Assembly: GCA_964466195.1 (NCBI GenBank)
Contig: CAYXMQ010000006.1
Location: 62,001 to 126,000, forward strand
Length of the DNA stretch: 64,000 bases
Reading direction: 5' to 3'
DNA from: PFJX01 sp964466195
GTDB lineage: Bacteria; Pseudomonadota; Gammaproteobacteria; Burkholderiales; Thiobacillaceae
Numbering within the stretch: the stretch's first letter is position 1; each line of letters starts with the position of its first letter. A program made the translations under genes and the position numbers. Positions 1 through 8,010 of this stretch are shown one piece after another. Under the pieces are notes generated by a model. That model ran no database searches. It had not been told where the DNA came from and saw nothing but the letters and a program-made list of their open reading frames with translations.

Positions 1-253
1 CGGCGGAAATGACTAGCACGACGGTGTTGGGCAGGCTGGAGGCCAGCTCGTTGAACTTGCGCGCGGACGCCTGACAGGTCGGGGTATCCAGGCTGGGTAC
101 GATGTTGAGTATCTTGCGCTTGCCCCAGAACGAAGACAGGGAAACGTCTTTCAGGTCCTTATCGACCAGCATGAAGGAATGCGCGGAATCGCCGACGCGC
201 GGGAAGTTGCCGCCGACGGAAATGGGTTCGCCGCCCAGGGTTACGGTTGCCAT
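1..253 (-). CDS. tpx: Thiol peroxidase Tpx (partial, C-terminus outside window)
   Basis: Peroxiredoxin that reduces hydroperoxides using thioredoxin; in Gram-negatives it is usually periplasmic or cytosolic. The visible 84 residues begin MATVTLGGEPI and contain the family signature DTPTC, with the peroxidatic cysteine at residue 60. The resolving cysteine (near 95 in the family) lies beyond the window edge. The start is supported by AAAGGAG about 9 bases upstream. It follows gcvPA after 44 bases on the same strand, so it may be the last gene read from the gcv promoter, although oxidative-stress genes have no known role in glycine cleavage. Confidence 0.93.
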   Translation of the reverse strand, partial: MATVTLGGEPISVGGNFPRVGDSAHSFMLVDKDLKDVSLSSFWGKRKILNIVPSLDTPTCQASARKFNELASSLPNTVVLVISA

Positions 254-298
254 GATGCTGTCTCCTTTAGGTTGTGGATCAAACTGCTACGGGTCGAG

Positions 299-1705
299 CT
301 ATTTATACGCACAAGGCGGCACGCCGGGCTCGCGCCCGTCACGCCGGCTGAGGATACGTTGCAATTGTTGCCGATACTGTTCCAGGTCGTCGTCGGTTTT
401 GGTTTCGGTGGCGCAGACTAGCAGGCAATCGGCCAATTCCGGGTAGTCGCCGCCCAGACTGTAACCGCCCAGGATGCCCTGGGCGCGCAAGGCGCGCAGC
501 ACCTCCGCCACCGGCGTGCTGACGCGGATCACCGCCTCGTGGAAGAACGGCGCATTGAACACGCGTTCGACGCCCGGCAGCGAAACCAGTTTGTCCAGCA
601 GCGCACGCGTATTGGCATGCGATTCCAGCGCGACGCTCTTGAGTCCTTCCGGTCCCAGCAAGGCCATGTGGATGGTCGCGGCGGTCACCAGCAAGCCCTG
701 GTTGGTGCAGATGTTGGAGGTGGCCTTGGAACGCCGGATATGCTGCTCGCGCGCCTGCAGCGTCAACGCAAAACCGGGCTGGCCGTCGAGATCGACGGTG
801 CGTCCGACGATGCGGCCGGGCATTTGCCGCACCAGGCTTTGGCGCGCGGTCATGAAACCGAAATAGGGGCCGCCGGACGACATCGGCACGCCCAGCGGCT
901 GGCCGTCGCCGACGCAGATGTCGGCGCCTTTGCCGGTCTCGCCCCATTGCCCGGGCGGCTTCAGCAGGGCCAGCGCCAGCGGATTCACGACCGCAATGGC
1001 CAGCATGTTGTGCGCATGCGCCCAATCGGTCAGCGCGTCGACCGGTTCCAGCACGCCGAAGAAGTTGGGCTGCGGGATGACCAGCGCCGCCGCCGGCGCG
1101 TCAGCGTAAGCCGCCAGACCTTCGACCAGGCTGTGGCCGCATTCGGTGCACCAGGGCAGCGTGACGATTTCGATGCCCTGATGTTTCACCGTGGCCTGCA
1201 CGACCGCCCGGTAACGCGGATGCACCGTGGCCGGCATCAGCACGCGCCGCACGCCGGCCTTGTTGGCGCGCACCGCCATCAACACGGCCTCGGCCAGCGC
1301 ACTGGCGCCGTCGTACAGCGACGCGTTGGACACGTCCAGCCCGGTCAGGCTGGCCATCATGGTCTGGTATTCGTACAACAGTTGCAGCGTGCCCTGGCTG
1401 GCTTCGGCCTGGTACGGCGTATAGGCGGAATAGAACTCGCCGCGCGTGACGATCGGCCAGACCGCCGCCGGGATATGGTGCTCGTAAGCGCCGGCGCCGA
1501 TGAAGTTGCTGTAGTAGCCGTCCTGCGCGGCGCGGCCCTGCATCAGGCGCGTCACGCGCATTTCCGAGAGGCCTTCGGGAATGCCGGGCAAGCCGCCGCA
1601 GTTCAACTCGGCGGGAATTTCATCGAACAGCGCATCGGTGGACGGCGCGCCGATACTCGCCAGCATGGCGCGAATATCGCTTTCGGTATGCGGAATGAAG
1701 GGCAT
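299..1705 (-). CDS. gcvPA: Glycine dehydrogenase (decarboxylating) subunit 1
   Basis: Alpha half of the split P-protein of the glycine cleavage system. With the beta subunit it decarboxylates glycine and passes the aminomethyl group to lipoyl-GcvH. The 468-residue length and the start MPFIPHTESDI fit the two-subunit form. The PLP lysine is on the beta subunit, so none is expected here. The start was chosen at the ATG after the gcvH stop (14-base gap); an open frame continues upstream through gcvH but has no family similarity. gcvPB is not the next gene: tpx occupies that place, so the beta subunit must lie further left or elsewhere in the genome. Confidence 0.95.
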   Translation of the reverse strand: MPFIPHTESDIRAMLASIGAPSTDALFDEIPAELNCGGLPGIPEGLSEMRVTRLMQGRAAQDGYYSNFIGAGAYEHHIPAAVWPIVTRGEFYSAYTPYQAEASQGTLQLLYEYQTMMASLTGLDVSNASLYDGASALAEAVLMAVRANKAGVRRVLMPATVHPRYRAVVQATVKHQGIEIVTLPWCTECGHSLVEGLAAYADAPAAALVIPQPNFFGVLEPVDALTDWAHAHNMLAIAVVNPLALALLKPPGQWGETGKGADICVGDGQPLGVPMSSGGPYFGFMTARQSLVRQMPGRIVGRTVDLDGQPGFALTLQAREQHIRRSKATSNICTNQGLLVTAATIHMALLGPEGLKSVALESHANTRALLDKLVSLPGVERVFNAPFFHEAVIRVSTPVAEVLRALRAQGILGGYSLGGDYPELADCLLVCATETKTDDDLEQYRQQLQRILSRRDGREPGVPPCAYK

Positions 1706-1719
1706 GGCGCAGTGCGGGC

Positions 1720-2124
1720 TCAGTGCGACTCGGACGCCACGTGCGCCGCATAACCGGCCGCATCCAGCAGGCCGTCGAGATCGGCGGCATTGGCGGGCTT
1801 CAGCGTGAACAGCCAGGCCGCGTAGGCGTCCTGGTTGATGCTTTCCGGGCTGGCTTCGACATCGGCGTTGGCGGCCAGCACCTCGCCGGCGATGGGCGCA
1901 TAGACGTCGGAAGCGGCTTTCACCGATTCGACCACGGCGCACTCTTCGCCCTGGCTCAGCTGACGGCCGACCACGGGGGCTTCCACGAACACCATGTCGC
2001 CGAGCAGATCCTGGGCATGTTCGGTGATGCCGATGGCAACGCTGCCATCCGCCTCCAGACGCACCCATTCATGCGACTTGGTGTATTTCAGATCAGCGGG
2101 AATGTTGGAAACAACAGCGGACAT
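1720..2124 (-). CDS. gcvH: Glycine cleavage system H protein
   Basis: Lipoyl carrier protein that shuttles the aminomethyl intermediate between the P, T and L proteins. The 134-residue product carries the lipoylation motif ESVKAASD, with the modified lysine at residue 69. The N-terminal KYTKSHEW and ITEHAQDLLGD segments are typical of the family. It lies between gcvT and gcvPA in a minus-strand operon headed by lipA. LipA is the enzyme that would install the sulfurs on K69, so substrate and modifying enzyme are co-transcribed. Confidence 0.97.
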   Translation of the reverse strand: MSAVVSNIPADLKYTKSHEWVRLEADGSVAIGITEHAQDLLGDMVFVEAPVVGRQLSQGEECAVVESVKAASDVYAPIAGEVLAANADVEASPESINQDAYAAWLFTLKPANAADLDGLLDAAGYAAHVASESH

Positions 2125-2173
2125 TGCAGACTCCAGTCAGTAACGATTTGATTGTATTTACGAATTCGGGCGG

Positions 2174-3274
2174 TCAAGGCAAGGCTTGGCCATTGCGGAC
2201 GAACGGGTATTTCACCACCACCGCTTTCATGCGTTTGTCGCGCACGTCCACTTCGACGCTGTCGCCGATGTTGACACCGACCGGCACGCGCGCCAAGGCG
2301 ATCGAGCCATTCAGCGTCGGCGAAAAAGAGCCGCTGGTGATCTCGCCCTCGCCGTGTTCGGTGAACACCGACTGGTGGTTGCGCAGCACGCCGCGTTCGA
2401 GCAGTTTGAGTCCGACCAGCTGGCGTGCGCGCGGCAAGCGAAGCAAGGACTCCTTGCCGATGAAATCGCGTTCCGATTTCATATCCACCGTCCAGGCCAG
2501 GCCGGATTCCAGCGGCGTCGTCGCTTCGGTCATGTCCTGGCCGTAGAGATTCATGCCGGCTTCCAGGCGCAGCGTATCGCGCGCGCCCAGGCCGCAGGGT
2601 TTGACGCCGGCATCCAGCAAGGCCTGCCAGAAGAACGGCGCAGCCTTCGCCGGCAGCATGATTTCAAAGCCATCCTCGCCGGTATAACCGGTGCGGGCGA
2701 CGAACATGTCGCCCACCACGACGGCGTTGAACGGCTTCATCGGCGCGGCCAGTTCCTGCATGCCGGGCATCGCCTGCCATAAGCGGACGGCGGCGTTGGG
2801 GCCCTGCACGGCGATCATCGCGAGGTCGCGGCGCGGGGTGAGCGTCAACCCCGGAGCGAACTTGGCCAGCTGCGTTTCGATCCAGGCGATGTCCTTGTCG
2901 GCGCAACCGGCGTTGACCACCAGGCGGAACCAGGACTCATTGAGGAAATAGATGATCAGGTCGTCCACCACGCCGCCGCCTTCGTGCAGCATGCAGGTAT
3001 ACAGCGCCTTGCCGCTGGTCTGCAGCTTGTCGACGTTGTTGGCGACCAGCTTTTTCAGAAAGTCGCGCGCGGTTTTGCCATTTTCACCCTCGCCTTTGAG
3101 GTCGACCGGCAGCATGTGCGACACGTCGAACATGCCGGCGTCGCGCCGCACGATGTGGTGTTCCTCGATTTGCGAGCCGTAATGGATCGGCATTTCCCAA
3201 CCCGAGAAATCCACCAGCTTGGCGTTGGCTTCGCGGTGTTTCTGGTTGAGCGGGGTCTGTTTCAGGTCAGCCAT
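2174..3274 (-). CDS. gcvT: Aminomethyltransferase (T protein)
   Basis: Tetrahydrofolate-dependent aminomethyltransferase of the glycine cleavage system; it releases ammonia and forms methylene-THF. The product is 366 residues, the usual length, and starts MADLKQTPLNQKH, matching the family N-terminus. The DVSHM segment and the GYTGEDGFEI segment are family hallmarks. AAGGAA lies upstream of the chosen ATG, and the ATG overlaps the end of lipA by 8 bases, implying translational coupling. A longer in-frame start inside lipA was rejected. Confidence 0.96.
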   Translation of the reverse strand: MADLKQTPLNQKHREANAKLVDFSGWEMPIHYGSQIEEHHIVRRDAGMFDVSHMLPVDLKGEGENGKTARDFLKKLVANNVDKLQTSGKALYTCMLHEGGGVVDDLIIYFLNESWFRLVVNAGCADKDIAWIETQLAKFAPGLTLTPRRDLAMIAVQGPNAAVRLWQAMPGMQELAAPMKPFNAVVVGDMFVARTGYTGEDGFEIMLPAKAAPFFWQALLDAGVKPCGLGARDTLRLEAGMNLYGQDMTEATTPLESGLAWTVDMKSERDFIGKESLLRLPRARQLVGLKLLERGVLRNHQSVFTEHGEGEITSGSFSPTLNGSIALARVPVGVNIGDSVEVDVRDKRMKAVVVKYPFVRNGQALP

Positions 3275-4232
3275 GTGTATTTCCTTGCGGGTTAGCGTTT
3301 TGTACTTCCTCGGCGTAATAGGAACTGCGCACCAGCGGTCCGGCCTTGACCCAGGCAAACCCCATCGCGCGCGCGGCGGCTTCGTAGGCGGTGAATTCTT
3401 CCGGCGGCACGTAGCGGGCCACCGGCAGGTTGTCCAGGGTCGGGCGCAGATACTGGCCGAGCGACACACGTTGCACGCCGGCTGCGCGCAGGTCGCGCAA
3501 CACGTCCAGCACTTCCGCCTGCGTCTCGCCGAGGCCGAGCATCAAGGCCGACTTGGCTTCCACGCCAGGCAGCGTGACGGCCAAGCTCGCGGCGATTTCC
3601 AGCAGGCGCAGCGAACGTTCGTACTTGGCGCCCTTGCGCGCTTCCTTGTACAGGCGCGGCACGGTTTCGATGTTGTGGCCCCAGACCAGATCACGCCGCG
3701 CACCCTTCGGCAAGGCCGCCAGCGTATCGCTGAACAGGCTGGCGGCGGCGTCCTGCACGCGGCGAAAATCGGGCGTCAGGAATTCCACCCCGATATCGCC
3801 GCGGCGCTGGCGCAGTTCGCGCAGCGTGGCGGCAAAGCAGCCGGCGCCGCCGTCGTCGAGATCGTCGCGATTGACCGAAGTCAGCACGACGAAACTCAGT
3901 TTCAGGTCGATGCAGGCGGCCGCCACCCGGCGCGGCTCGTCGGCGTCAAACCAGGTCGGGCGGCCGGTCTGCACCGAACAAAAGGCGCAGGCGCGGGTGC
4001 AGGTATCACCCAGCAGCATGAAGGTGGCGGTGCCCCGACTCCAGCATTCACCGCGGTTCGGGCAGCGCGCTTCTACGCAAACGGTATGCAGATCGTGGCC
4101 ATGCACGGCCTGAGCCGTATCGGAATAACGGGCTTCACGGCCGAGATTCTGGCGAATCCAGATCGGCATGCGGGAGACGTTGCGAGTGGCGGCGTGGCTG
4201 GCGTCAGGCGGGGCGGATGTATCAGTATGCAA
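3267..4232 (-). CDS. lipA: Lipoyl synthase (radical SAM)
   Basis: Inserts two sulfur atoms into octanoyl-protein to make the lipoyl cofactor. With the TTG start at 4232 the protein has 321 residues. It shows the auxiliary cluster cysteines C52, C57 and C63 (Cx4Cx5C), the radical SAM cysteines C78, C82 and C85 (Cx3Cx2C), and the C-terminal RSSY motif. The TTG is preceded by TGGAG with 6-base spacing and sits just after the riboswitch terminator. An ATG at 4169 would give 300 residues but has no evident ribosome site. It is the first gene behind a glycine riboswitch, so lipoylation capacity should rise with glycine. A second lipA elsewhere cannot be excluded. Confidence 0.93.
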   Translation of the reverse strand: MHTDTSAPPDASHAATRNVSRMPIWIRQNLGREARYSDTAQAVHGHDLHTVCVEARCPNRGECWSRGTATFMLLGDTCTRACAFCSVQTGRPTWFDADEPRRVAAACIDLKLSFVVLTSVNRDDLDDGGAGCFAATLRELRQRRGDIGVEFLTPDFRRVQDAAASLFSDTLAALPKGARRDLVWGHNIETVPRLYKEARKGAKYERSLRLLEIAASLAVTLPGVEAKSALMLGLGETQAEVLDVLRDLRAAGVQRVSLGQYLRPTLDNLPVARYVPPEEFTAYEAAARAMGFAWVKAGPLVRSSYYAEEVQNANPQGNTHG

Positions 4233-4248
4233 ACCAAGCTCCAGAAAT

Positions 4249-4284
4249 AAAAAAGGTGAACGTGATTTCGCAAACACGTTCACC
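4249..4284 (-). terminator. Intrinsic terminator of the glycine riboswitch
   Basis: A 10-bp perfect stem (4255-4264 with 4275-4284) has a 10-base loop and is followed on the minus strand by six T residues (4254-4249). It begins one base after the second aptamer and ends 16 bases before the TTG start of lipA. This is the expected expression platform of an ON-type glycine switch that terminates when glycine is low. Confidence 0.9.
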
Positions 4285-4285
4285 C

Positions 4286-4456
4286 CTCTGTCCGGTTACC
4301 TGAGAGATTTGCCCCATCGGTGGCTGCGGCATCGAACACGATGCGCGGCGCTCTCCAGAGTTGCCCAATTCTCGCGGTCCTGTTTGCCTGAGCGGTTGCG
4401 GGTGGCGTTGCGCCTTCGGCGGCCGGCTGCTTGCATCCGGCGCTCTCCCGCGAGAA
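4286..4456 (-). promoter_or_regulatory. Tandem glycine riboswitch
   Basis: Two glycine aptamers in series are visible on the minus strand. Aptamer 1 (4369-4456) is closed by a 9-bp P1 (4448-4456 with 4369-4377) and carries GGGAGAG, CCGAAGG and CTCAGGCAAACAGGAC elements. Aptamer 2 (4286-4360) is closed by CTCTG/CAGAG and carries GGAGAG, ACCGATGGGGC and CTCTCAGGTAACCGGACAGAG. These match the known class, in which glycine binding favours transcription of glycine cleavage genes. The downstream genes are lipA-gcvT-gcvH-gcvPA. Confidence 0.95.
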
Positions 4457-4470
4457 CGATAGCGGGCGGG

Positions 4471-4499
4471 ACTATACCGGCCGGGCGCGGAGCCGACAA
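4471..4499 (-). promoter_or_regulatory. Sigma-70 type promoter of the lipA-gcv operon
   Basis: The minus strand reads TTGTCG (4499-4494), a 17-base spacer, then TATAGT (4476-4471). Transcription would start near 4464, just ahead of aptamer 1. It lies only 11 bases past the stop of the upstream DUF3426 gene. Confidence 0.7.
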
Positions 4500-4509
4500 C
4501 CCAAAGGTT

Positions 4510-5472
4510 TTACGGATAACTCAGGCTGAGCGCATAGCCGGAGGCGACCAGATTGCCGATGTCGAGATCGAGCCGGATTTCGCGCTCGGCCTCGGCGGCC
4601 ATGCCGGCCGCGATATCGACGTCTTTCGGCAAATAGGCCTTGGGGCGAAAAACCCGGCGCGCCACCGGCGCTTCCCGCACATCGCTCAAGGTCAGCATGA
4701 TCTGCGGCCAGGCCTGCGTTTGCCCGCTGCGATTGGTCAGCAGGAAGGTCAGGCGCACTCGCGATTTATTCTCCGGATCATGCTCCAGCGAGGACGCCGC
4801 GATGGCCGCCTGGGTCAGCTGGCGCGGCAACGGCACGACGCAGTGCAACGGTCGGCACAGCCATTCCAGCGCCGGGCGCGTCACCGGCGCGACGGCGGCC
4901 AGCTCGGCGCGCAGGAAATACGCGCCTTGCACCAGCAGCAGGCCGGCAAGCAGCAGCGCCAGCGTGCGATAGAGCCAGAATTGCCCGGACCGCGCCGGCC
5001 GGGTGACTTTTGGCCACATCGGTTCGAGCAGGATATCCGGCACGGTTGCTGCGGGCGCCGGCAGCGCGCTTTCAGCGCTGCTCGCGATCGGCGACGCGGC
5101 GACATCCTGCTTCGGCTTCGCCGCAACCGGCTTCGATTCCACCCTGGCCGCTACGCGCGGCGGCACTTCGAAAGACTCGGGCCGCCCGGCTTCACGCTCG
5201 ACCGGCGCCGCTACAGCAGCAGCGGACGGTTTTCCGGATGCAGGCTGATCAGACGGCGCCCAGACCGGGCGGATCGCATCGGACAGCGCGGGTTCGGCCC
5301 TATCCTGCTCCGGCGCGCTCTCGTCGGGCGGCGACTCCAGCTCCGGCAGCAGCGTATCGTAGGCGTTGAATACCGCATTGCAGTGCCCGCAGCGCACCAG
5401 ACCGCGCCGGGAGCCCAAATGATCCTGGCTGACCCGGAAGGTGGTGCGGCATTCGGGGCAGGTGGTCTGCAT
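4510..5472 (-). CDS. Zinc-ribbon and DUF3426 domain protein
   Basis: Function unknown. The N-terminus is an MJ0042-type zinc ribbon with cysteines at residues 5, 8, 28 and 31. A long Ala/Pro-rich low-complexity linker follows, then one transmembrane segment (FWLYRTLALLLAGLLLVQGAYFL) and a C-terminal DUF3426 domain predicted to be periplasmic. The 320-residue product follows prmA after 23 bases, a betaproteobacterial arrangement also seen in relatives. The zinc ribbon in the cytoplasm, joined to a periplasmic domain, suggests a sensor or assembly role, but this is inference. Confidence 0.88.
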   Translation of the reverse strand: MQTTCPECRTTFRVSQDHLGSRRGLVRCGHCNAVFNAYDTLLPELESPPDESAPEQDRAEPALSDAIRPVWAPSDQPASGKPSAAAVAAPVEREAGRPESFEVPPRVAARVESKPVAAKPKQDVAASPIASSAESALPAPAATVPDILLEPMWPKVTRPARSGQFWLYRTLALLLAGLLLVQGAYFLRAELAAVAPVTRPALEWLCRPLHCVVPLPRQLTQAAIAASSLEHDPENKSRVRLTFLLTNRSGQTQAWPQIMLTLSDVREAPVARRVFRPKAYLPKDVDIAAGMAAEAEREIRLDLDIGNLVASGYALSLSYP

Positions 5473-5495
5473 GCGGCGACGTCAGCGCGCGGCGT

Positions 5496-6401
5496 TCACA
5501 ATTTGCGGCCCGTCAGGCAAACCCAGCCGTCTTCCGTCGCCCACAAACGCATGTCGAACGCGCTGCCGTAGAGAGTGATCACGTCTTCCGCTTGCTCGGC
5601 CAAGATGCCGGACAGCGCAATAAGGCCGCCGGCCTTGACGCGCCCGGCCAGCAAGGGCATCAGCGCCTTGAGCGGATTGGTCAAGATATTGGCGACCAGT
5701 ACGTCGTACTCGCCGGCCGGCAGGTCATCGGGCAGGAAAAAAGCCGCCTCGGCCAGATTGCGCGCCGCGTTATCGCGCGAAGCGGTGATGGCTTGCGCAT
5801 CGACATCCGTGCCGACGACGCGGGCGGCCCCGAGTTTCCTGGCGGCGATCGCCAGAATGCCGGAACCGCAGCCGTAATCGAGTACGCTTTCATTGCCCTG
5901 CAGGTTCTGTTCCAGCCATTTCAGGCACAAACGCGTGGTCGGATGGCTGCCGGTGCCGAACGCGAGGCCGGGATCGAGCACCAGCACGAGGGCGTCCGGG
6001 GCGCTGACGAAATCGGCGGCGTCGTGCCAGGACGGCACGATCCAGAGCCGTTCGGAAATGGGGATGGGCTCGAACTGGGATTGGGTCAGGCGCACCCAGT
6101 CCTGCTCGGGCACGACGGCGACTTCACGCTCGCCGAGCTTGCGTTTGACCTCGGCCGGCAGCTGCAGGCTGGCGATCAGCGCATCGACATCGGTCTCCGC
6201 TGCCAACAGCGCGACCACCCAGTTGCGCTGCCAGGCTTTCGGATCCTCCAGGCCGGGCTCGCCGAACTGAGCCTGCTCGGCATCGGTGCCGGCATCGCGA
6301 TCCTCGATCGAGACCGCCAACGCCCCCGCTTCCATCAACGCATCGGCGAGCGTTTCCGCCCATTCGCCGTCAGCGGCCAGTTTCAGCGAAACCCAGGACA
6401 T
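5496..6401 (-). CDS. prmA: Ribosomal protein L11 methyltransferase
   Basis: SAM-dependent enzyme that trimethylates ribosomal protein L11. The 301-residue product starts MSWVSLKLAADGEWAETLAD, shows the class I SAM motif DYGCGSGILAIAA in its C-terminal half, and has the downstream NILTNPL motif. It lies 15 bases after accC, in the common accB-accC-prmA order. Confidence 0.96.
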   Translation of the reverse strand: MSWVSLKLAADGEWAETLADALMEAGALAVSIEDRDAGTDAEQAQFGEPGLEDPKAWQRNWVVALLAAETDVDALIASLQLPAEVKRKLGEREVAVVPEQDWVRLTQSQFEPIPISERLWIVPSWHDAADFVSAPDALVLVLDPGLAFGTGSHPTTRLCLKWLEQNLQGNESVLDYGCGSGILAIAARKLGAARVVGTDVDAQAITASRDNAARNLAEAAFFLPDDLPAGEYDVLVANILTNPLKALMPLLAGRVKAGGLIALSGILAEQAEDVITLYGSAFDMRLWATEDGWVCLTGRKL

Positions 6402-6416
6402 CGCCGCCCGCCTCCA

Positions 6417-7766
6417 TCAATGCTTGTTCAAACCGAGTTTGTTTTCCAGGTAATGGATGCTGTAGCCGCCTTCCAGCACGGCCTGATCGACCAGCAGTTC
6501 CTGATGCAACGGGATATTGGTCTTGATGCCGGAGACGACCATCTCGGACAGCGCGATACGCATGCGGGCGATGGCCTGCTCGCGCGTGGCGCCGTAGGTG
6601 ATCAGCTTGCCGATCATCGAGTCGTAGTGCGGCGGCACGTAGTAATTCTGGTACACGTGCGAGTCGACGCGCACGCCGGGACCGCCGGGGGCGTGATACA
6701 GCGTGATGCGACCCGGCGACGGCATGAAGGTATGCGGGTCTTCCGCGTTGATGCGGCATTCCAGCGCATGCCCCTTGAAAATCACTTCCTTCTGGGTATT
6801 CGCCAACGGCAGGCCGGCGGCGATGCGAATGCTTTCCTGCACGATATCGATACCGGTGATGAGTTCGGTGACCGGGTGTTCGACCTGTACGCGCGTATTC
6901 ATCTCGATGAAGAAGAACTCGCCGCTTTCGTACAGGAACTCGAACGTGCCGGCGCCGCGATAGCCGATCTTGCGGCAGGCTTCGGCGCAACGCTCGCCGA
7001 TCTTGTTGCGCAGTTTCGGGTCCAGCCCCGGCGCCGGCGCTTCCTCCAGCACCTTCTGATGGCGGCGCTGCATGGAACAGTCGCGCTCGCCCAGATGGAT
7101 GGCATGGCCGTGCGTGTCGGAAAGCACCTGGATCTCGATATGGCGCGGGTTGCCGAGATATTTCTCCATGTACACGGTGGGATTGCTGAAGGCCGCCCCC
7201 GCTTCGTTCTGCGTCATCTGCACGGCCTGGATCAGAGCCGCCTCGGTATGCACCACGCGCATGCCGCGCCCGCCGCCGCCGCCCGCCGCCTTGATGATGA
7301 TCGGATAGCCGACATCGCGCGCCATGCGCACCCACTCGTCCTGATCTTCACCGAGCGCGCCATCCGAACCCGGCACGCAGGGCACGCCGGAAGCCTTCAT
7401 GGCTTCTTTGGCGGACACCTTGTCGCCCATCAGGCGGATCGTCTCCGGACGTGGGCCGATGAACACAAAGCCGGAATTTTCCACGCGCTCGGCGAAATCG
7501 GCGTTTTCGGACAGAAAGCCGTAACCGGGATGGATCGCTTCCGCATCGGTGACTTCAGCCGCGGCGATGATCGAAGGCACGTGCAGATAGCTCTTGGCGG
7601 AAGGCGCCGGGCCGATACAGACCGATTCATCCGCCAGACGCACATATTTCGCGTCTGCGTCGGCCTCGGAATGCACCGCCACCGTCTTGATGCCCATCTC
7701 GCGGCAGGCGCGTTGGATGCGCAGGGCGATTTCGCCCCGGTTGGCGATCAGAACTTTTTCAAACAT
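6417..7766 (-). CDS. accC: Acetyl-CoA carboxylase biotin carboxylase subunit
   Basis: ATP-grasp enzyme that carboxylates the biotin on AccB, the first step of fatty acid synthesis. The 449-residue length is standard. It begins MFEKVLIANRGEIALRIQRA and contains the glycine-rich ATP loop GGGGGRGMRVV and the RDCSMQRRHQKVLEEAP segment. The ATG at 7766 has GGAGG upstream. Unusually, accB is 244 bases upstream rather than directly adjacent, because a second copy of the first codons of accC and a hairpin-rich spacer lie between them. Confidence 0.97.
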   Translation of the reverse strand: MFEKVLIANRGEIALRIQRACREMGIKTVAVHSEADADAKYVRLADESVCIGPAPSAKSYLHVPSIIAAAEVTDAEAIHPGYGFLSENADFAERVENSGFVFIGPRPETIRLMGDKVSAKEAMKASGVPCVPGSDGALGEDQDEWVRMARDVGYPIIIKAAGGGGGRGMRVVHTEAALIQAVQMTQNEAGAAFSNPTVYMEKYLGNPRHIEIQVLSDTHGHAIHLGERDCSMQRRHQKVLEEAPAPGLDPKLRNKIGERCAEACRKIGYRGAGTFEFLYESGEFFFIEMNTRVQVEHPVTELITGIDIVQESIRIAAGLPLANTQKEVIFKGHALECRINAEDPHTFMPSPGRITLYHAPGGPGVRVDSHVYQNYYVPPHYDSMIGKLITYGATREQAIARMRIALSEMVVSGIKTNIPLHQELLVDQAVLEGGYSIHYLENKLGLNKH

Positions 7767-7882
7767 GGCACACCTCCGGGGCGAGACCGCCCAAGCCGCC
7801 TCCGGCAGCCGCGCGATTTGGCTGCGCCGCTGCGCCGCTTGCCGGCGGCTGGTCGCCCCGGTTGGCGATCAGAACTTTTTCA
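7732..7882. repeat. 30-bp direct repeat flanking a hairpin-forming spacer
   Basis: Positions 7732-7761 and 7853-7882 are identical over 30 bases, with a period of 121. Similarity extends to the ATG with one mismatch. The spacer 7762-7852 contains a large inverted repeat, 7794-7807 with 7840-7850 (one 3-base bulge), and GC-rich internal repeats that resemble a palindromic mobile element. Confidence 0.85.
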
Positions 7883-7887
7883 TACAT
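7759..7887 (-). pseudogene. Duplicated 5-prime fragment of accC with short frame
   Basis: The ATG at 7887 opens a 42-residue frame starting MYEKVLIANRGD, nearly identical to the AccC N-terminus. It then runs through an unrelated Ala/Gly-rich stretch and stops inside the true accC start (stop at 7761-7759). GGGGA precedes this ATG, so it might be translated and end across the real accC start as a leader. Its sequence supports a remnant of duplication rather than a functional protein. Confidence 0.6.
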
Positions 7888-8010
7888 GAATTAATCCCCG
7901 TAAAGGAGACGCCGGGTTCGCAAGTCGCCGAAGCGACAACGATCCCGCTGCCCCAGTGAAGAGGAAAGGCGCTCTTTAGGTGCGAATTCACTCGCACGTC
8001 CTTCCCCGCG
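7888..8010 (-). other. accB-accC intergenic region with two small hairpins
   Basis: Two hairpins are visible: 7924-7937 (5-bp stem, tetraloop TTCG on the minus strand) and 7980-7997 (6-bp stem). Neither has a T tract, so neither looks like an intrinsic terminator. The spacing is far larger than the short gaps usual between accB and accC. RNA processing or attenuation is possible but unproven. Confidence 0.45.

Noticed and set aside
299..2068. Longer gcvPA with a start inside gcvH
   Set aside because: The added 121 residues are out-of-frame gcvH sequence, rich in Arg, with no family match. Start 1705 gives the known N-terminus.
4168..5571. 467-codon open frame on the plus strand
   Set aside because: It crosses the glycine riboswitch and is antisense to the zinc-ribbon DUF3426 gene.
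5592..7889. 765-codon open frame on the plus strand
   Set aside because: It is antisense to prmA and accC, which have full family matches. GC-rich codon bias opens the opposite frame; the translation is His/Arg/Asp-rich and matches nothing.
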